DNA of 33,054 nt from Jiangella rhizosphaerae (GTDB taxonomy: Bacteria; Actinomycetota; Actinomycetes; Jiangellales; Jiangellaceae), in NCBI RefSeq assembly GCF_003579925.1, contig NZ_QUAL01000123.1, forward strand, positions 1 through 33,054, read 5' to 3'. Made by a program: the position numbers and the translations under genes. Of the stretch, positions 14,934 to 23,419 are shown piece after piece. Under the pieces are notes generated by a model. The model worked only from the letters and a program-made list of their open reading frames with translations. It had not been told where the DNA came from and searched no databases. Numbering within the stretch: position 1 is the first letter of the stretch; each line of letters opens with the position of its first letter.

Positions 14934-15509
14934 GTGACGGTCGACATCGGAACACCTGCACGGGTGCTGCTCGTGGGCAAGCGGGTACGCGTCCTCGACG
15001 AACTGGGCCGGGCGTTGCGCGAAGCGGGCATGGTGGTCCGCGAGGAGACCGATGCCGAGCGGGTCCGCTCCGGCGTCGACGGTTCCAGCATCGACATCCT
15101 GGCGCTCGGCCGGGCGGTCACCGGCCCGAAACGCGAGCGGATGATCTCGTCGCTCAAGGCCCAGAACCCCACGCTGCGGGTCGTCGACGGTCTCGCGCCG
15201 ATCCCGTCGATCATCGTGGCGCAGATCCGCGAGGTCGTCACGGCGCCCAACCGCGACACCCGCATCGTCGGCGCCGCCGCCTACGAGTCCGGCGACAACA
15301 GCATCGTGCTGGTGCTGCGCCGGCCCGCCCACCTGGACGTCACCCTGCACCGGCTCGACCCGCTCTACCGTGTGCACGAGACCGACGTCTACACCGGCCC
15401 GCTCGACCGCGGCCGCCAGCGGCTGCCCCTGGGCCGTCGGGTCGGCCGGGGTGAGCGCTTCCTCGTCGTCGAGGCCGACGACGAGACGACGGTGCACCCG
15501 CTCGGCTGA
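14934..15509 (+). CDS. Unrecognised two-part protein with receiver-like N-terminus
   Basis: I do not recognise this 191-residue protein. Residues 9-105 alternate strands and helices in the CheY pattern ([24 protein letters not shown] ... [10 protein letters not shown] ... LRVVDG ... [10 protein letters not shown]). However, the acidic pair after strand 1 and the phospho-acceptor Asp after strand 3 are absent, so if it is a receiver it is a pseudo-receiver. Residues 110-191 are a separate strand-rich, Arg-rich region ([51 protein letters not shown]). No signal peptide or membrane helix is present. The GTG start has GGGGAG 6 bp upstream. Codon use is like its neighbours. Confidence 0.8.
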   Translation: MTVDIGTPARVLLVGKRVRVLDELGRALREAGMVVREETDAERVRSGVDGSSIDILALGRAVTGPKRERMISSLKAQNPTLRVVDGLAPIPSIIVAQIREVVTAPNRDTRIVGAAAYESGDNSIVLVLRRPAHLDVTLHRLDPLYRVHETDVYTGPLDRGRQRLPLGRRVGRGERFLVVEADDETTVHPLG

Positions 15510-15563
15510 GCGTGGCCGCTCGCGGAGCCCCCGCCCGCTGGGTGGGGATGCTGTGTTCGCGGG

Positions 15564-15602
15564 TGTTGACGATCAGGCCAACTGTTGGCCTCAGCGTCAA
15601 CA
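15564..15602. repeat. 39-bp near-perfect hairpin upstream of the mutase gene
   Basis: The arms are TGTTGACG + AGGCCAAC and GTTGGCCT + CGTCAACA, interrupted by one 3-bp bulge (ATC/CAG, middle pair T-A), with a one-base tip. It lies 55 bp after the preceding stop and 95 bp before the mutase ATG. No T-tract follows. The outer arm AGCGTCAACA is also found in the hairpin of the dispersed repeat. A perfect DnaA-box sequence (TGTGGACAA, 15643-15651) lies between this hairpin and the gene. Confidence 0.75.
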
Positions 15603-15697
15603 TGCCTGGAGAGAAGTCCCCGCCCCGGGCGGTCCCGGCCTGTGTGGACAAAGTCACCACCCACACCCGTCGCCGGGTCACTACCGTGGACAGCACC

Positions 15698-17275
15698 ATG
15701 AGCACCACGGAGTCCGGGCTCCCCATCGAGCCCGTCTACGGTCCGGATGCGCTGGACGGATGGCCGGCGGCGCAGCGGCTGGGTGCGCCCGGCGAGTACC
15801 CGTTCACCCGCGGTGTCTACCCGACGATGTACACCGGCCGTCCGTGGACCATGCGGCAGTACGCCGGGTTCGGCACGGCCGCGGAGTCGAACCGGCGCTA
15901 CCACCAGCTGGTCGAGGCCGGGACCGGCGGGCTGTCCGTCGCGTTCGACCTGCCGACGCAGATGGGGTACGACTCCGACGCGCCGGTGGCGGCGGGCGAG
16001 GTCGGCAAGGTCGGCGTGGCGATCGACTCGATCGAGGACATGCGCGTGCTGTTCGACGGCATCCCGCTGGGCGAGGTGTCGACGTCGATGACGATCAACG
16101 CGCCGGCGGCGCTGCTGTTGCTGCTGTACCAGCTGGTCGGCGCCGAACAGGGCGTCGCCGGCGACCGGTTGACCGGCACCATCCAGAACGACGTGCTCAA
16201 GGAGTACATCGCCCGCGGCACCTACATCTATCCGCCCGCGGCGTCGTTGCGGCTGACCAGTGACATCTTCGGCTACTGCCGGCGCGAGCTGCCGCGCTGG
16301 AACACCATCTCGATCTCCGGCTACCACATGGCCGAGGCCGGCGCGACGCCCGTGCAGGAGGTCGCGTTCACGCTGGCCAACGCGCGCGAGTACGTGCGGG
16401 CCGCGCTGTCGGCCGGGCTGGACGTCGACGAGTTCGCGCCGCGGCTGTCCTTCTTCTTCGTGTCGCGGACGACGATCCTCGAGGAGGTCGCGAAGTTCCG
16501 CGCCGCTCGGCGCATCTGGGCCCGCGTCATGCGCGACGAGTTCGGCGCGACGAACCCGAAGTCGCAGATGCTGCGGTTCCACACCCAGACCGCCGGAGTG
16601 CAGCTCACGGCGCAGCAGCCCGAGGTCAACCTGGTCCGGGTGGCCGTGCAGGCGCTGGCCGCGGTCCTCGGCGGCACCCAGTCGCTGCACACGAACTCCT
16701 ACGACGAGGCCATCGCGCTGCCGACGGAGAAGGCGGCGCGCCTGGCGCTGCGCACCCAGCAGGTGCTGGCCTACGAGACCGACGTCACCCGCACCGTCGA
16801 CCCGTTCGCCGGCTCGTACGCCGTCGAGTCGCTCACCGACGAGCTCGAGGCGGCCGCCGTCGCGCTGATGACGCAGGTCGAGGACATGGGTGGCGCCGTC
16901 GCGGCGATCGAGCGCGGCTTCCAGAAGGACCAGATCGAGCAGTCCGCCTACGACGTCGCCAAGCAGATCGACGCCGGCGAGCGCACCGTCGTCGGCGTCA
17001 ACCGCTTCCTCACCAACGACGAGGAACCGTACGAGCCGCTGCGGGTCGACCCCGCCATCGAGCAGGCGCAGGCCGAGCGGCTGGCGCGGCTGCGTGCGGA
17101 CCGCGACGGCGCCGCCGTGACGCGCGCGCTCGACGCCCTGCGTGCCGCCGCCGCGGGCACCGACAACGTGCTGATCCCGATGCGCGAGGCGCTGGCCGCC
17201 CGGGCCACCGTCGGCGAGGTCTGCGACGCGCTGCGCGAGGTCTGGGGGACGTACTCGGCGCCGACCGGCATCTGA
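15698..17275 (+). CDS. Acyl-CoA mutase large subunit (methylmalonyl-CoA mutase family)
   Basis: This 525-residue TIM-barrel subunit of a coenzyme-B12-dependent mutase interconverts branched and linear acyl-CoAs by a radical mechanism. It has [64 protein letters not shown] and [19 protein letters not shown]. By alignment to Propionibacterium MutB, Y55 corresponds to Y89, R173 to R207 and H210 to H244; the Tyr/Arg pair binds the substrate carboxylate, so a dicarboxylic acyl-CoA is more likely than isobutyryl-CoA. The protein ends before the B12-binding domain of MutB, so it needs a separate small subunit not in this window. The ATG at 15698 (or GTG 15686) lacks a clear ribosome-binding site; the 62-residue upstream extension from 15512 runs through a hairpin and is unlikely. 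Confidence 0.9.
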   Translation: MSTTESGLPIEPVYGPDALDGWPAAQRLGAPGEYPFTRGVYPTMYTGRPWTMRQYAGFGTAAESNRRYHQLVEAGTGGLSVAFDLPTQMGYDSDAPVAAGEVGKVGVAIDSIEDMRVLFDGIPLGEVSTSMTINAPAALLLLLYQLVGAEQGVAGDRLTGTIQNDVLKEYIARGTYIYPPAASLRLTSDIFGYCRRELPRWNTISISGYHMAEAGATPVQEVAFTLANAREYVRAALSAGLDVDEFAPRLSFFFVSRTTILEEVAKFRAARRIWARVMRDEFGATNPKSQMLRFHTQTAGVQLTAQQPEVNLVRVAVQALAAVLGGTQSLHTNSYDEAIALPTEKAARLALRTQQVLAYETDVTRTVDPFAGSYAVESLTDELEAAAVALMTQVEDMGGAVAAIERGFQKDQIEQSAYDVAKQIDAGERTVVGVNRFLTNDEEPYEPLRVDPAIEQAQAERLARLRADRDGAAVTRALDALRAAAAGTDNVLIPMREALAARATVGEVCDALREVWGTYSAPTGI

Positions 17276-17279
17276 GGCT

Positions 17280-17302
17280 CTGTCGGGGGGGGAACGTACG
17301 AT
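17280..17302 (+). promoter_or_regulatory. Candidate PafBC-type promoter of the lipoprotein gene
   Basis: The sequence is CTGTCGGGG, 8 bp, TACGAT, against the consensus TTGTCRGTG-N8-TAnnnT. The TGTCGG core and exact spacing are kept, with two mismatches in the 9-mer. It starts 5 bp after the mutase stop and would give a transcript beginning about 35 bp before the lipoprotein start. Confidence 0.42.
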
Positions 17303-17345
17303 GTGGCCGTCCGCACATCGACGGAGGACGCCCAGGGAGGCTGTC

Positions 17346-18020
17346 ATGAGCCGGCGCACGCTGGTGCTGGGCGCCACCGTGCTGGCGCTCCTGTTCCCCG
17401 CGTCCTGCTCGTCGGCCGGCGACGAGCCGGCCGGACTCGCCGACGACACCGCCACCGGCTCGGTGACGTCGTCGCAGCCGGCGACTCCGTCGGACCAGCC
17501 TGACGCGAGCCCGTCCGCTCCCGAGCCGGAGCCCGGCGCCACGTTCACCCCGCCGTACCTGCCGCCCGGCGAGGAACGCGTCGTCGAGCTGCCCACCGAG
17601 CTGCCGATCGAACCGCCCGACGGCGCCACCGACGACGAGCGAGCCGTGCTGCGGGCGGCCGGCCGGTTCATGGCCAGCTGGGACGCCGTCCTGTTCGGCG
17701 CCGGGGACGAGCAGTCCGGCATCCTGCGGACGGCCGTCGACCCCCAGCTGGGCCGGCTGCTCAACTACCTCGTCGAGTCCGTCTCGAAGCAGCGGGTCAT
17801 CGTGGGCGAGCCGACCGAGATCGAGCTGCGCGACGTCACGGTCGGCGACGGCACCGCCGAGGTCGACATCTGCACCATCATGCGCGACTGGGTGCAGTAC
17901 ACCGGCGGCACGCCCGAGCCGCAGCCCGAGGTCGAGCGGCTGGTGCTGACGATGACGCAGGTCGACGGCGCCTGGCTGGCGTCCGACACCGAGCAGGCCG
18001 ACCCCGAGCCCTGTGGGTGA
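17346..18020 (+). CDS. Exported lipoprotein with possible NTF2-like domain
   Basis: This 224-residue protein has a lipoprotein signal sequence (Arg3-Arg4, hydrophobic core, lipobox PASC with Cys21), then a Ser/Pro/Thr/Asp-rich linker to about 75. The C-terminal part reads AVLRAAGRFMASWDAVLFG..., EIELRDVTVGDGTAEVDICTIM, VERLVLTMTQVDGAWLASD. That helix followed by curved strands is the outline of NTF2-like accessory domains of surface lipoproteins; this is inference. The ATG at 17346 has AGGGAGG 5 bp upstream, and the longer frame would bury the signal peptide. It is followed after 86 bp by another exported protein with its own promoter. Confidence 0.85.
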   Translation: MSRRTLVLGATVLALLFPASCSSAGDEPAGLADDTATGSVTSSQPATPSDQPDASPSAPEPEPGATFTPPYLPPGEERVVELPTELPIEPPDGATDDERAVLRAAGRFMASWDAVLFGAGDEQSGILRTAVDPQLGRLLNYLVESVSKQRVIVGEPTEIELRDVTVGDGTAEVDICTIMRDWVQYTGGTPEPQPEVERLVLTMTQVDGAWLASDTEQADPEPCG

Positions 18021-18029
18021 GACGTGCCC

Positions 18030-18058
18030 CTGACGGCGTCCGCCGCCGATGGTAGGGT
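18030..18058 (+). promoter_or_regulatory. Candidate housekeeping promoter for the 18107 gene
   Basis: CTGACG at 18030-18035 (near TTGACA) and TAGGGT at 18053-18058 are separated by 17 bp. A start near 18065 would give a leader of about 42 bases before the ATG at 18107. Confidence 0.4.
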
Positions 18059-18106
18059 CACGGTTCGCCACGTTGTGACCATGTATGCCACGGATGTGAG
18101 CGCGCC

Positions 18107-19180
18107 ATGAGGGTTGTCGTGAAGGGCTTGTCCGCCGCCGTCGTCGGCATCGCCGTCCTGCTGGCGGCGCCCGGGCTCGCCGCTGCCCGTGGCGGCTCCG
18201 GCGGCGACGACACCGGCGACGGCTACGAGGTCGGCGTCGAGGTCGTCCTGACCGGCGACGGCGCTCCCGGCGACGGCGGCAGCTACACCATCTCCCTGCC
18301 GCCGGTCTGCTGGTGGGAGCGGCTCGACGGCCGCATGCTGTCGGACGGCAGCAGCGTCGACGCCGGCGACCCCGAGGCCGTGTTGAAGTGGTACGAGGAG
18401 GCCTACGCGGCCATCAACGGATCGTTCGCGTTCGCCCGCGAGATGTTCCCCGACCGGTCGGTGTTCGAGGACGCCATCGCGCGGGAGGCGGCCGGCACCG
18501 ACCTCACCTGGTACCAGGTCCGCGCCGGCGACGCCGGCAGCGTGGACGACATGGCCGTGTGCGCGCCGGAGGTCAAGAACCTCGGCGGGCAGTACGGCGA
18601 GATCCCGGTCATCTACTGGCCGTGGGTCGACGGCGACCCGCCGGCGCCGGCCGTCGACCCCGAGACGCTGGCCATCGAGGCCCGCGAGGTCATGGTCATC
18701 GACGAGCCCGAGGTCGAGCGCAACCCGCGGCTGGCCGGCGCCCTCGACGGCGCCACGTTCGTCAACGTGAACACCTGGTTCTGGGTGGTCGACCCCGAGA
18801 TGGTCGGCGGCGACGGCGGCACCCGCACCATCCGCGCCGACGTCGTGGGCGCCGACGTGTGGGCCGAGGTCACCGCCACCACCGACGGCCTGTCGATCGC
18901 CTCGCCCAACGGCTCGCGCCGGTGCGACCCCGAGCTCGCGCAGCAGGCCTGGTCGCCCGGTTCCGCCGACACCGACGGCTGCACGGTCGCGTTCAGCCGC
19001 GCCTCCGTCGCCTATCCGGGCGGCTATCCCGTCACCGCCGCCACCGAGTGGACGGCGACGTGGGAGGGCCAGGAACAGGACGGCACGACGGTCGGCGGCG
19101 ACCTCGATCCGCTGCGCCGTGAATCGACGGTGAACGTCCCGGTCGCCGAGGCGCAGACCATCGTCGAACGCGTCGGCTGA
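18107..19180 (+). CDS. Secreted protein of unknown function, four cysteines
   Basis: This 357-residue protein has a Sec signal peptide at about 1-27 (Lys6, then Ala/Val/Leu core, cleavage near GLAAA) and a Gly/Asp-rich linker. The mature domain has SLPPVCWWERLDG (C68), a middle helix region KWYEEAYAAINGSFAFAREMFPD, MAVCAPEV, the strand-rich FVNVNTWFWVVDPEMVG, and RRCDPELAQQAW / DGCTVAFSRASVAYPGGYPV. The four Cys suggest two disulfides outside the cell. It resembles a group of actinobacterial secreted proteins often mislabelled as nucleotide-binding; no P-loop is visible here. The ribosome-binding site is weak. It is downstream of another exported protein gene, but the gap carries a promoter. 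Confidence 0.85.
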   Translation: MRVVVKGLSAAVVGIAVLLAAPGLAAARGGSGGDDTGDGYEVGVEVVLTGDGAPGDGGSYTISLPPVCWWERLDGRMLSDGSSVDAGDPEAVLKWYEEAYAAINGSFAFAREMFPDRSVFEDAIAREAAGTDLTWYQVRAGDAGSVDDMAVCAPEVKNLGGQYGEIPVIYWPWVDGDPPAPAVDPETLAIEAREVMVIDEPEVERNPRLAGALDGATFVNVNTWFWVVDPEMVGGDGGTRTIRADVVGADVWAEVTATTDGLSIASPNGSRRCDPELAQQAWSPGSADTDGCTVAFSRASVAYPGGYPVTAATEWTATWEGQEQDGTTVGGDLDPLRRESTVNVPVAEAQTIVERVG

Positions 19181-19369
19181 GGGGAGGTTCCGGGCGCTTC
19201 CGCTCTGCGGCGGTTCGACAGCGAGTTGGTCACGGAAGTATCTCGGCTGCTCAGCGCGCGTTCAATTGGCGAGATCGGCAGTTAGCCTACGGCTTGGATT
19301 CGTAGCGATTTCGGCACCACCGAATACGAGTGGCACGGCCGATCGACCATCTGGGGCCTGGAGGGGCAG

Positions 19370-20476
19370 ATGAACAAGAGGTTTCGGCTCGCCGCTGCGG
19401 TGAGCGCGGTCGCGCTCGCGGTGGCGGCCTGTGGTGAGGCTCCGGACGACGAGGGCAGCGGCGACGGCACGGCGACCGGGGGCGGCGACGGCGGCGACTT
19501 CACCGCGTGCATGGTGTCCGACCAGGGCGGCATCAACGACAAGTCGTTCAACGAGACCTCGTACAACGGCCTGGTGCTGGCCCAGGACGAGGGCATCATC
19601 GCCGAGCCGAAGTTCGCCGAGTCGCAGTCCGACGCCGACTACGGCCCCAACGTCGACGCCATGGTGCAGGACGACTGCGGGCTCATCGTCACGGTCGGCT
19701 TCCTGCTGGCCGACGCCACCCGCGAGGCGGCCGAGTCCAACCCCGAGGAGCAGTTCGCGATCGTCGACTACCAGTACACCGACGAGACCGGCGCGCCGAC
19801 GCCGATCGACAACGTCAAGCCGCTGGTCTTCAACACCCACGAGGCGGCGTTCCTGGCCGGCTACGCGGCGGCCGCGTACTCCAAGACCGGCATCGTCGGC
19901 ACCTGGGGCGGCGCGCCGATCCCGACCGTCACCATCTTCATGGACGGCTTCTACGACGGCGTCCAGTACCACAACCAGCAGAAGGGCACCCAGGTCCAGG
20001 TGCTCGGCTGGGACAAGGCGACGCAGGACGGCCAGTTCGTCGGCGACTTCGCCAACACCGGCCTGGCCCGGCAGATCAGCGACAACCTGATCAGCCAGGG
20101 CGCCGACGTCCTGCACCCGGTCGCGGGCCCGCTGGCCGAGAGCGCCGCCATCGCGGCGCAGGCGGCCGGCGACGTCGCGGTCGTGTGGGCCGACTCCGAC
20201 GGCTTCGAGTCCGCGCCCGACTACGCCGACGTCATCCTGACGTCGGTCCTCAAGGGCATGGACCAGGCCGTCCTCGCGGCGACGCAGGAGGCGGCGGACG
20301 GCGCGTTCACCAACGAGCCGTACGTCGGCACGCTGGAGAACGGCGGCGTCGGCCTCGCGCCGTTCCACGACTTCGACGCCGAGATCTCCCAAGAGACGAA
20401 GGACGAGCTGGCGCAGATCCAGGAGCAGATCATCTCCGGCGAGCTCGTCGTCGAGTCGGACGCGGCGTTCTCCTGA
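19370..20476 (+). CDS. BMP-family nucleoside-binding lipoprotein
   Basis: This 368-residue substrate-binding lipoprotein belongs to an ABC importer. It has a signal peptide with lipobox VAAC (Cys21) and an acidic/Gly-rich linker to about 45. The BMP/PnrA domain has [58 protein letters not shown] and [17 protein letters not shown]. Family members bind purine and pyrimidine nucleosides. The neighbouring transporter and nucleoside enzymes support nucleoside uptake; the exact ligand is inferred. The ATG is preceded by GGAGGGG. The 189-bp upstream region has a small inverted repeat TTCGG-N5-CCGAA and TAGCCT/TACGGC -10-like hexamers near 19283-19293, with no convincing -35. Confidence 0.95.
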   Translation: MNKRFRLAAAVSAVALAVAACGEAPDDEGSGDGTATGGGDGGDFTACMVSDQGGINDKSFNETSYNGLVLAQDEGIIAEPKFAESQSDADYGPNVDAMVQDDCGLIVTVGFLLADATREAAESNPEEQFAIVDYQYTDETGAPTPIDNVKPLVFNTHEAAFLAGYAAAAYSKTGIVGTWGGAPIPTVTIFMDGFYDGVQYHNQQKGTQVQVLGWDKATQDGQFVGDFANTGLARQISDNLISQGADVLHPVAGPLAESAAIAAQAAGDVAVVWADSDGFESAPDYADVILTSVLKGMDQAVLAATQEAADGAFTNEPYVGTLENGGVGLAPFHDFDAEISQETKDELAQIQEQIISGELVVESDAAFS

Positions 20477-20492
20477 CGGCTCCTCACGGCCA

Positions 20493-20525
20493 CCCCGAAC
20501 GGCTCGGTCACCGGGCCGTTCGGGG
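20493..20525 (+). terminator. Strong hairpin between binding-protein and ATPase genes
   Basis: This is a 33-bp palindrome: CCCCGAACGGC pairs perfectly with GCCGTTCGGGG, and the inner CGGT/ACCG also pairs around a single base. It lies 17 bp after the BMP gene stop and about 50 bp before the ATPase start. With no T-run it is probably a partial terminator or 3' mRNA stabiliser, giving more binding protein than transporter, as is usual for such operons. Confidence 0.6.
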
Positions 20526-20573
20526 TACCGTCGTGCTCACGTCGCTCGTACCACGAGGAGGGTGGTCCGGCCG

Positions 20574-22175
20574 TTGAAGCTCGAACTGCGCGGCATCACC
20601 AAGCGCTTCGGCAGCCTGGTGGCCAACGATTCCATCGACCTGGTGGTCGAGCCGGGCGAGATCCACTGCCTGCTCGGTGAGAACGGCGCCGGCAAGAGCA
20701 CGTTGATGAACGTGCTGTACGGCCTCTACCAGCCCGACGACGGCCACATCGTCGTCGACGACCAGAAGGTCGCGTTCTCCGGTCCCGGCGACGCCATGGC
20801 CGCCGGCATCGGCATGGTCCACCAGCACTTCATGCTGGTCCCGGTGTTCACCGTCGCCGAGAACGTCATGCTCGGCCAGGAGCACGTCGGCGCCGGCGGG
20901 CTGCTCGACATGGAGGCCGCGCGGCGCGACGTCCGCGAGATCTCCGAGCGGTACGGATTCAACGTCGACCCCGACGCCTACGTCGAGCGCCTCCCCGTCG
21001 GCGTCCAGCAGCGGGTCGAGATCATCAAGGCGCTGGTCCGCAAGGCCGACGTGCTCATCCTCGACGAGCCGACCGCGGTGCTGACCCCGCAGGAGACCGA
21101 CGAGCTGATCGCGATCATGCGCCAGCTCAAGGCCGACGGCACGTCGATCGTGTTCATCACGCACAAGCTGCGCGAGGTCAAGGCCATCGCCGACCGCATC
21201 ACCGTCATCCGCCGCGGCGCCGTCGTCGGCGAGGCGTCGCCCGAGGCGTCCGAGAACGAGCTCGCCTCGATGATGGTCGGCCGCGCCGTCAGCCTCACCG
21301 TCGACAAGGCGCCGGCCGAGCCCGGCGACGTCGCGTTCTCCGTCACCGACCTCAGCGTGGTCGACGAGCGCGGCACCGCCGTCGTCGACCACGTCTCCTT
21401 CGACGTGCGCGGCGGCGAGATCCTCGCCGTCGGCGGCGTCCAGGGCAACGGGCAGACGGAGCTGGTCGAGGCGATCCTCGGCGTGCAGGAGCACGTCACC
21501 GGGTCCGTCCGCCTCGAGGGCCAGGAGCTGCTCGGCCGCGGCGTCGACGACGTGCTCGAGGCCGGCGTCGGGTTCGTGCCCGAGGACCGCACCGTCGACG
21601 GCATCGTCTCCAGCTTCACCGTCGCCGAGAACCTCGTCCTCGACCTCTACAAACGGGCGCCGTTCGCCCGCGGGCTCTCGCTGCGCGGCTCGGAACTGGC
21701 CCGCAACGCCGAGCAGCGGGTCGAGGAGTTCGACATCCGCACCAGCAGCGTCGACACCCCGGCGGGGACGCTGTCCGGCGGCAACCAGCAGAAGGTCGTC
21801 GTCGCGCGCGAGCTGTCCCGGCCGCTGAAGCTGTTCATCGCCGCCCAGCCCACCCGCGGCCTCGACGTCGGCTCCATCGAGTTCGTGCACAAGCGCATCG
21901 TGCGCGAGCGCGACCAGGGCACGCCGGTCATCATCGTCTCCACCGAGCTCGACGAGATCAGCGCGCTGGCCGACCGCATCGCCGTCATGTACCGCGGCCG
22001 CATCGTCGGCATCGTCCCCGGCGACACCGACCGCGACGTGCTCGGCCTGATGATGGCCGGCATCGCGCCCGACGAGGCCCAGGCGGAGGCCGAGGCGCAC
22101 CCGACGGAGGTCGAGCACGTCGGCGACGTCGCCGACGGCGGCCCCGCCGGCGACCCGAAGGACGGACAGTCGTGA
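20574..22175 (+). CDS. Nucleoside ABC importer, fused double ATPase
   Basis: This 533-residue ATPase carries two ABC domains in one chain, the arrangement of BMP-dependent nucleoside importers (NupO/YufO type) and RbsA. Half 1: Walker [10 protein letters not shown], signature [10 protein letters not shown], Walker [14 protein letters not shown], switch His in FITHKLREV. Half 2: degenerate Walker [10 protein letters not shown], signature [15 protein letters not shown] and Walker [14 protein letters not shown], where the usual Asp-Glu is replaced, so half 2 probably binds but does not hydrolyse ATP well. The start could be TTG 20574 ([13 protein letters not shown], the family start; GGAGG 11-12 bp upstream) or GTG 20562, which overlaps the ribosome-binding site; I prefer the TTG. 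The stop overlaps the first permease start (GTGA). Confidence 0.93.
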   Translation: MKLELRGITKRFGSLVANDSIDLVVEPGEIHCLLGENGAGKSTLMNVLYGLYQPDDGHIVVDDQKVAFSGPGDAMAAGIGMVHQHFMLVPVFTVAENVMLGQEHVGAGGLLDMEAARRDVREISERYGFNVDPDAYVERLPVGVQQRVEIIKALVRKADVLILDEPTAVLTPQETDELIAIMRQLKADGTSIVFITHKLREVKAIADRITVIRRGAVVGEASPEASENELASMMVGRAVSLTVDKAPAEPGDVAFSVTDLSVVDERGTAVVDHVSFDVRGGEILAVGGVQGNGQTELVEAILGVQEHVTGSVRLEGQELLGRGVDDVLEAGVGFVPEDRTVDGIVSSFTVAENLVLDLYKRAPFARGLSLRGSELARNAEQRVEEFDIRTSSVDTPAGTLSGGNQQKVVVARELSRPLKLFIAAQPTRGLDVGSIEFVHKRIVRERDQGTPVIIVSTELDEISALADRIAVMYRGRIVGIVPGDTDRDVLGLMMAGIAPDEAQAEAEAHPTEVEHVGDVADGGPAGDPKDGQS

Positions 22176-23419
22176 CCGACACCAAGCCACCCGCGGCCGC
22201 GCCCGAGGAGCAGCGGCCGCCCGCGGAGGAGACGTTCTTCCAGCGGTTCATGCGCGAGCTGACCGGCGGCAGCATCCTGGTGACGATCCTGTCGGTGGTG
22301 CTGGCGCTGCTCATCGGCGCCGTGCTGATCGCGGCGTCCGACCCGGACGTGCAGGACCGCGCGAGCTACTTCTTCTCCCGGCCCGGCGACACCTTCGAGG
22401 CCGCCTGGAACTCGGTGAGCAACGCCTACAGCGCCCTGTTCACCGGGTCGATCATCGACATCAACGAGTACACCGTCGGCCGGGCGCTGCGCCCGCTGGC
22501 GGAGACCGCGACCAACGCCGCGCCGCTCATCGCGGCCGGTCTGGGCGTGGCGCTGGCCTTCCGCGCGGGCCTGTTCAACATCGGCGCCGAGGGCCAGATC
22601 ATCCTGGGCGCCATCCTGGCCGGCTACGTCGGCTTCGGCTGGCACCTGCCGGCCGGTCTGCACCTGATCGTGGGCGTGCTGGCCGGCCTCGTGGGCGGTG
22701 CCGTCTGGGGTGGCGTCGTCGGGCTGCTGAAGGCGCGCACCGGCGCCCACGAGGTCATCGTCACGATCATGCTCAACTACGTGGCGCGGTTCCTCATCGC
22801 CTACCTGCTGACGACGGCGGCGTTCCAGCGGCCCGGCGCCTCCAACCCCGTCAGCCCGATCGTCGACGACTCCGCGCAGCTGCCCCGGTTCTTCGACGAC
22901 TCCCGGCTGCACCTGGGGTTCGTGCTGGTCATCCTGGCCGCGTTCGGCGTGTGGTGGCTGCTCGAGCGCAGCACGATGGGCTTCGAGTTCCGCGCCGTCG
23001 GCGCCAACCCGAACGCCGCCCGCACCGCCGGCATGTCGGTCAGCCGCACCTACGTGTGGGTCATGCTGCTGGCCGGCGGGCTGGCCGGCCTCGCAGGCGT
23101 CATGCAGGTGCTCGGGACGGAGCGGTACCTCACGTCCGGCATCTCCGCCGGCCTCGGCTTCGACGCCATCACCGTCGCGCTGCTCGGCCGGGCCAGCCCG
23201 TGGGGGACCGTGGCCGCGGGCCTGCTGTTCGGCGCCCTGCGCGCCGGCGGCGTGCCGATGCAGGCCGGCACCGGCACCCCGATCGACATCATCCTGGTCA
23301 TCCAGTCGCTGATCGTGCTGTTCATCGCGGCGCCGCCGCTGGTCCGGGCGATCTTCCGGGTGCGGGTGCGCTCGGCCGGGCAACCCGTCGCCGGGCTGCA
23401 GAGGGGGTGGGGCGCGTGA
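22172..23419 (+). CDS. Nucleoside ABC importer permease 1
   Basis: This 415-residue inner-membrane permease of the BPD_transp_2 family has about nine helices. The N-terminal cytoplasmic segment is Pro/Glu-rich (1-33), followed by a helix at about 35-55 and an external stretch ([20 protein letters not shown]). Family landmarks are [26 protein letters not shown], the coupling region [36 protein letters not shown] and [19 protein letters not shown]. It pairs with the next gene as a heterodimer. GTG starts overlap the ATPase stop by 4 bp at the front and the next permease by 4 bp at the end, indicating tight translational coupling. Confidence 0.94.
   Translation: MTDTKPPAAAPEEQRPPAEETFFQRFMRELTGGSILVTILSVVLALLIGAVLIAASDPDVQDRASYFFSRPGDTFEAAWNSVSNAYSALFTGSIIDINEYTVGRALRPLAETATNAAPLIAAGLGVALAFRAGLFNIGAEGQIILGAILAGYVGFGWHLPAGLHLIVGVLAGLVGGAVWGGVVGLLKARTGAHEVIVTIMLNYVARFLIAYLLTTAAFQRPGASNPVSPIVDDSAQLPRFFDDSRLHLGFVLVILAAFGVWWLLERSTMGFEFRAVGANPNAARTAGMSVSRTYVWVMLLAGGLAGLAGVMQVLGTERYLTSGISAGLGFDAITVALLGRASPWGTVAAGLLFGALRAGGVPMQAGTGTPIDIILVIQSLIVLFIAAPPLVRAIFRVRVRSAGQPVAGLQRGWGA

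Noticed and set aside
15512-15697. 62-residue N-terminal extension of the mutase
   Set aside because: It would be translated through a 39-bp hairpin and the DnaA-box region, is unlike the family N-terminus, and the conserved start begins at 15698.
15389-17764. 791-codon minus-strand frame opposite the mutase
   Set aside because: It is antisense to a clearly real gene, with no recognisable domain and a shadow-like composition.
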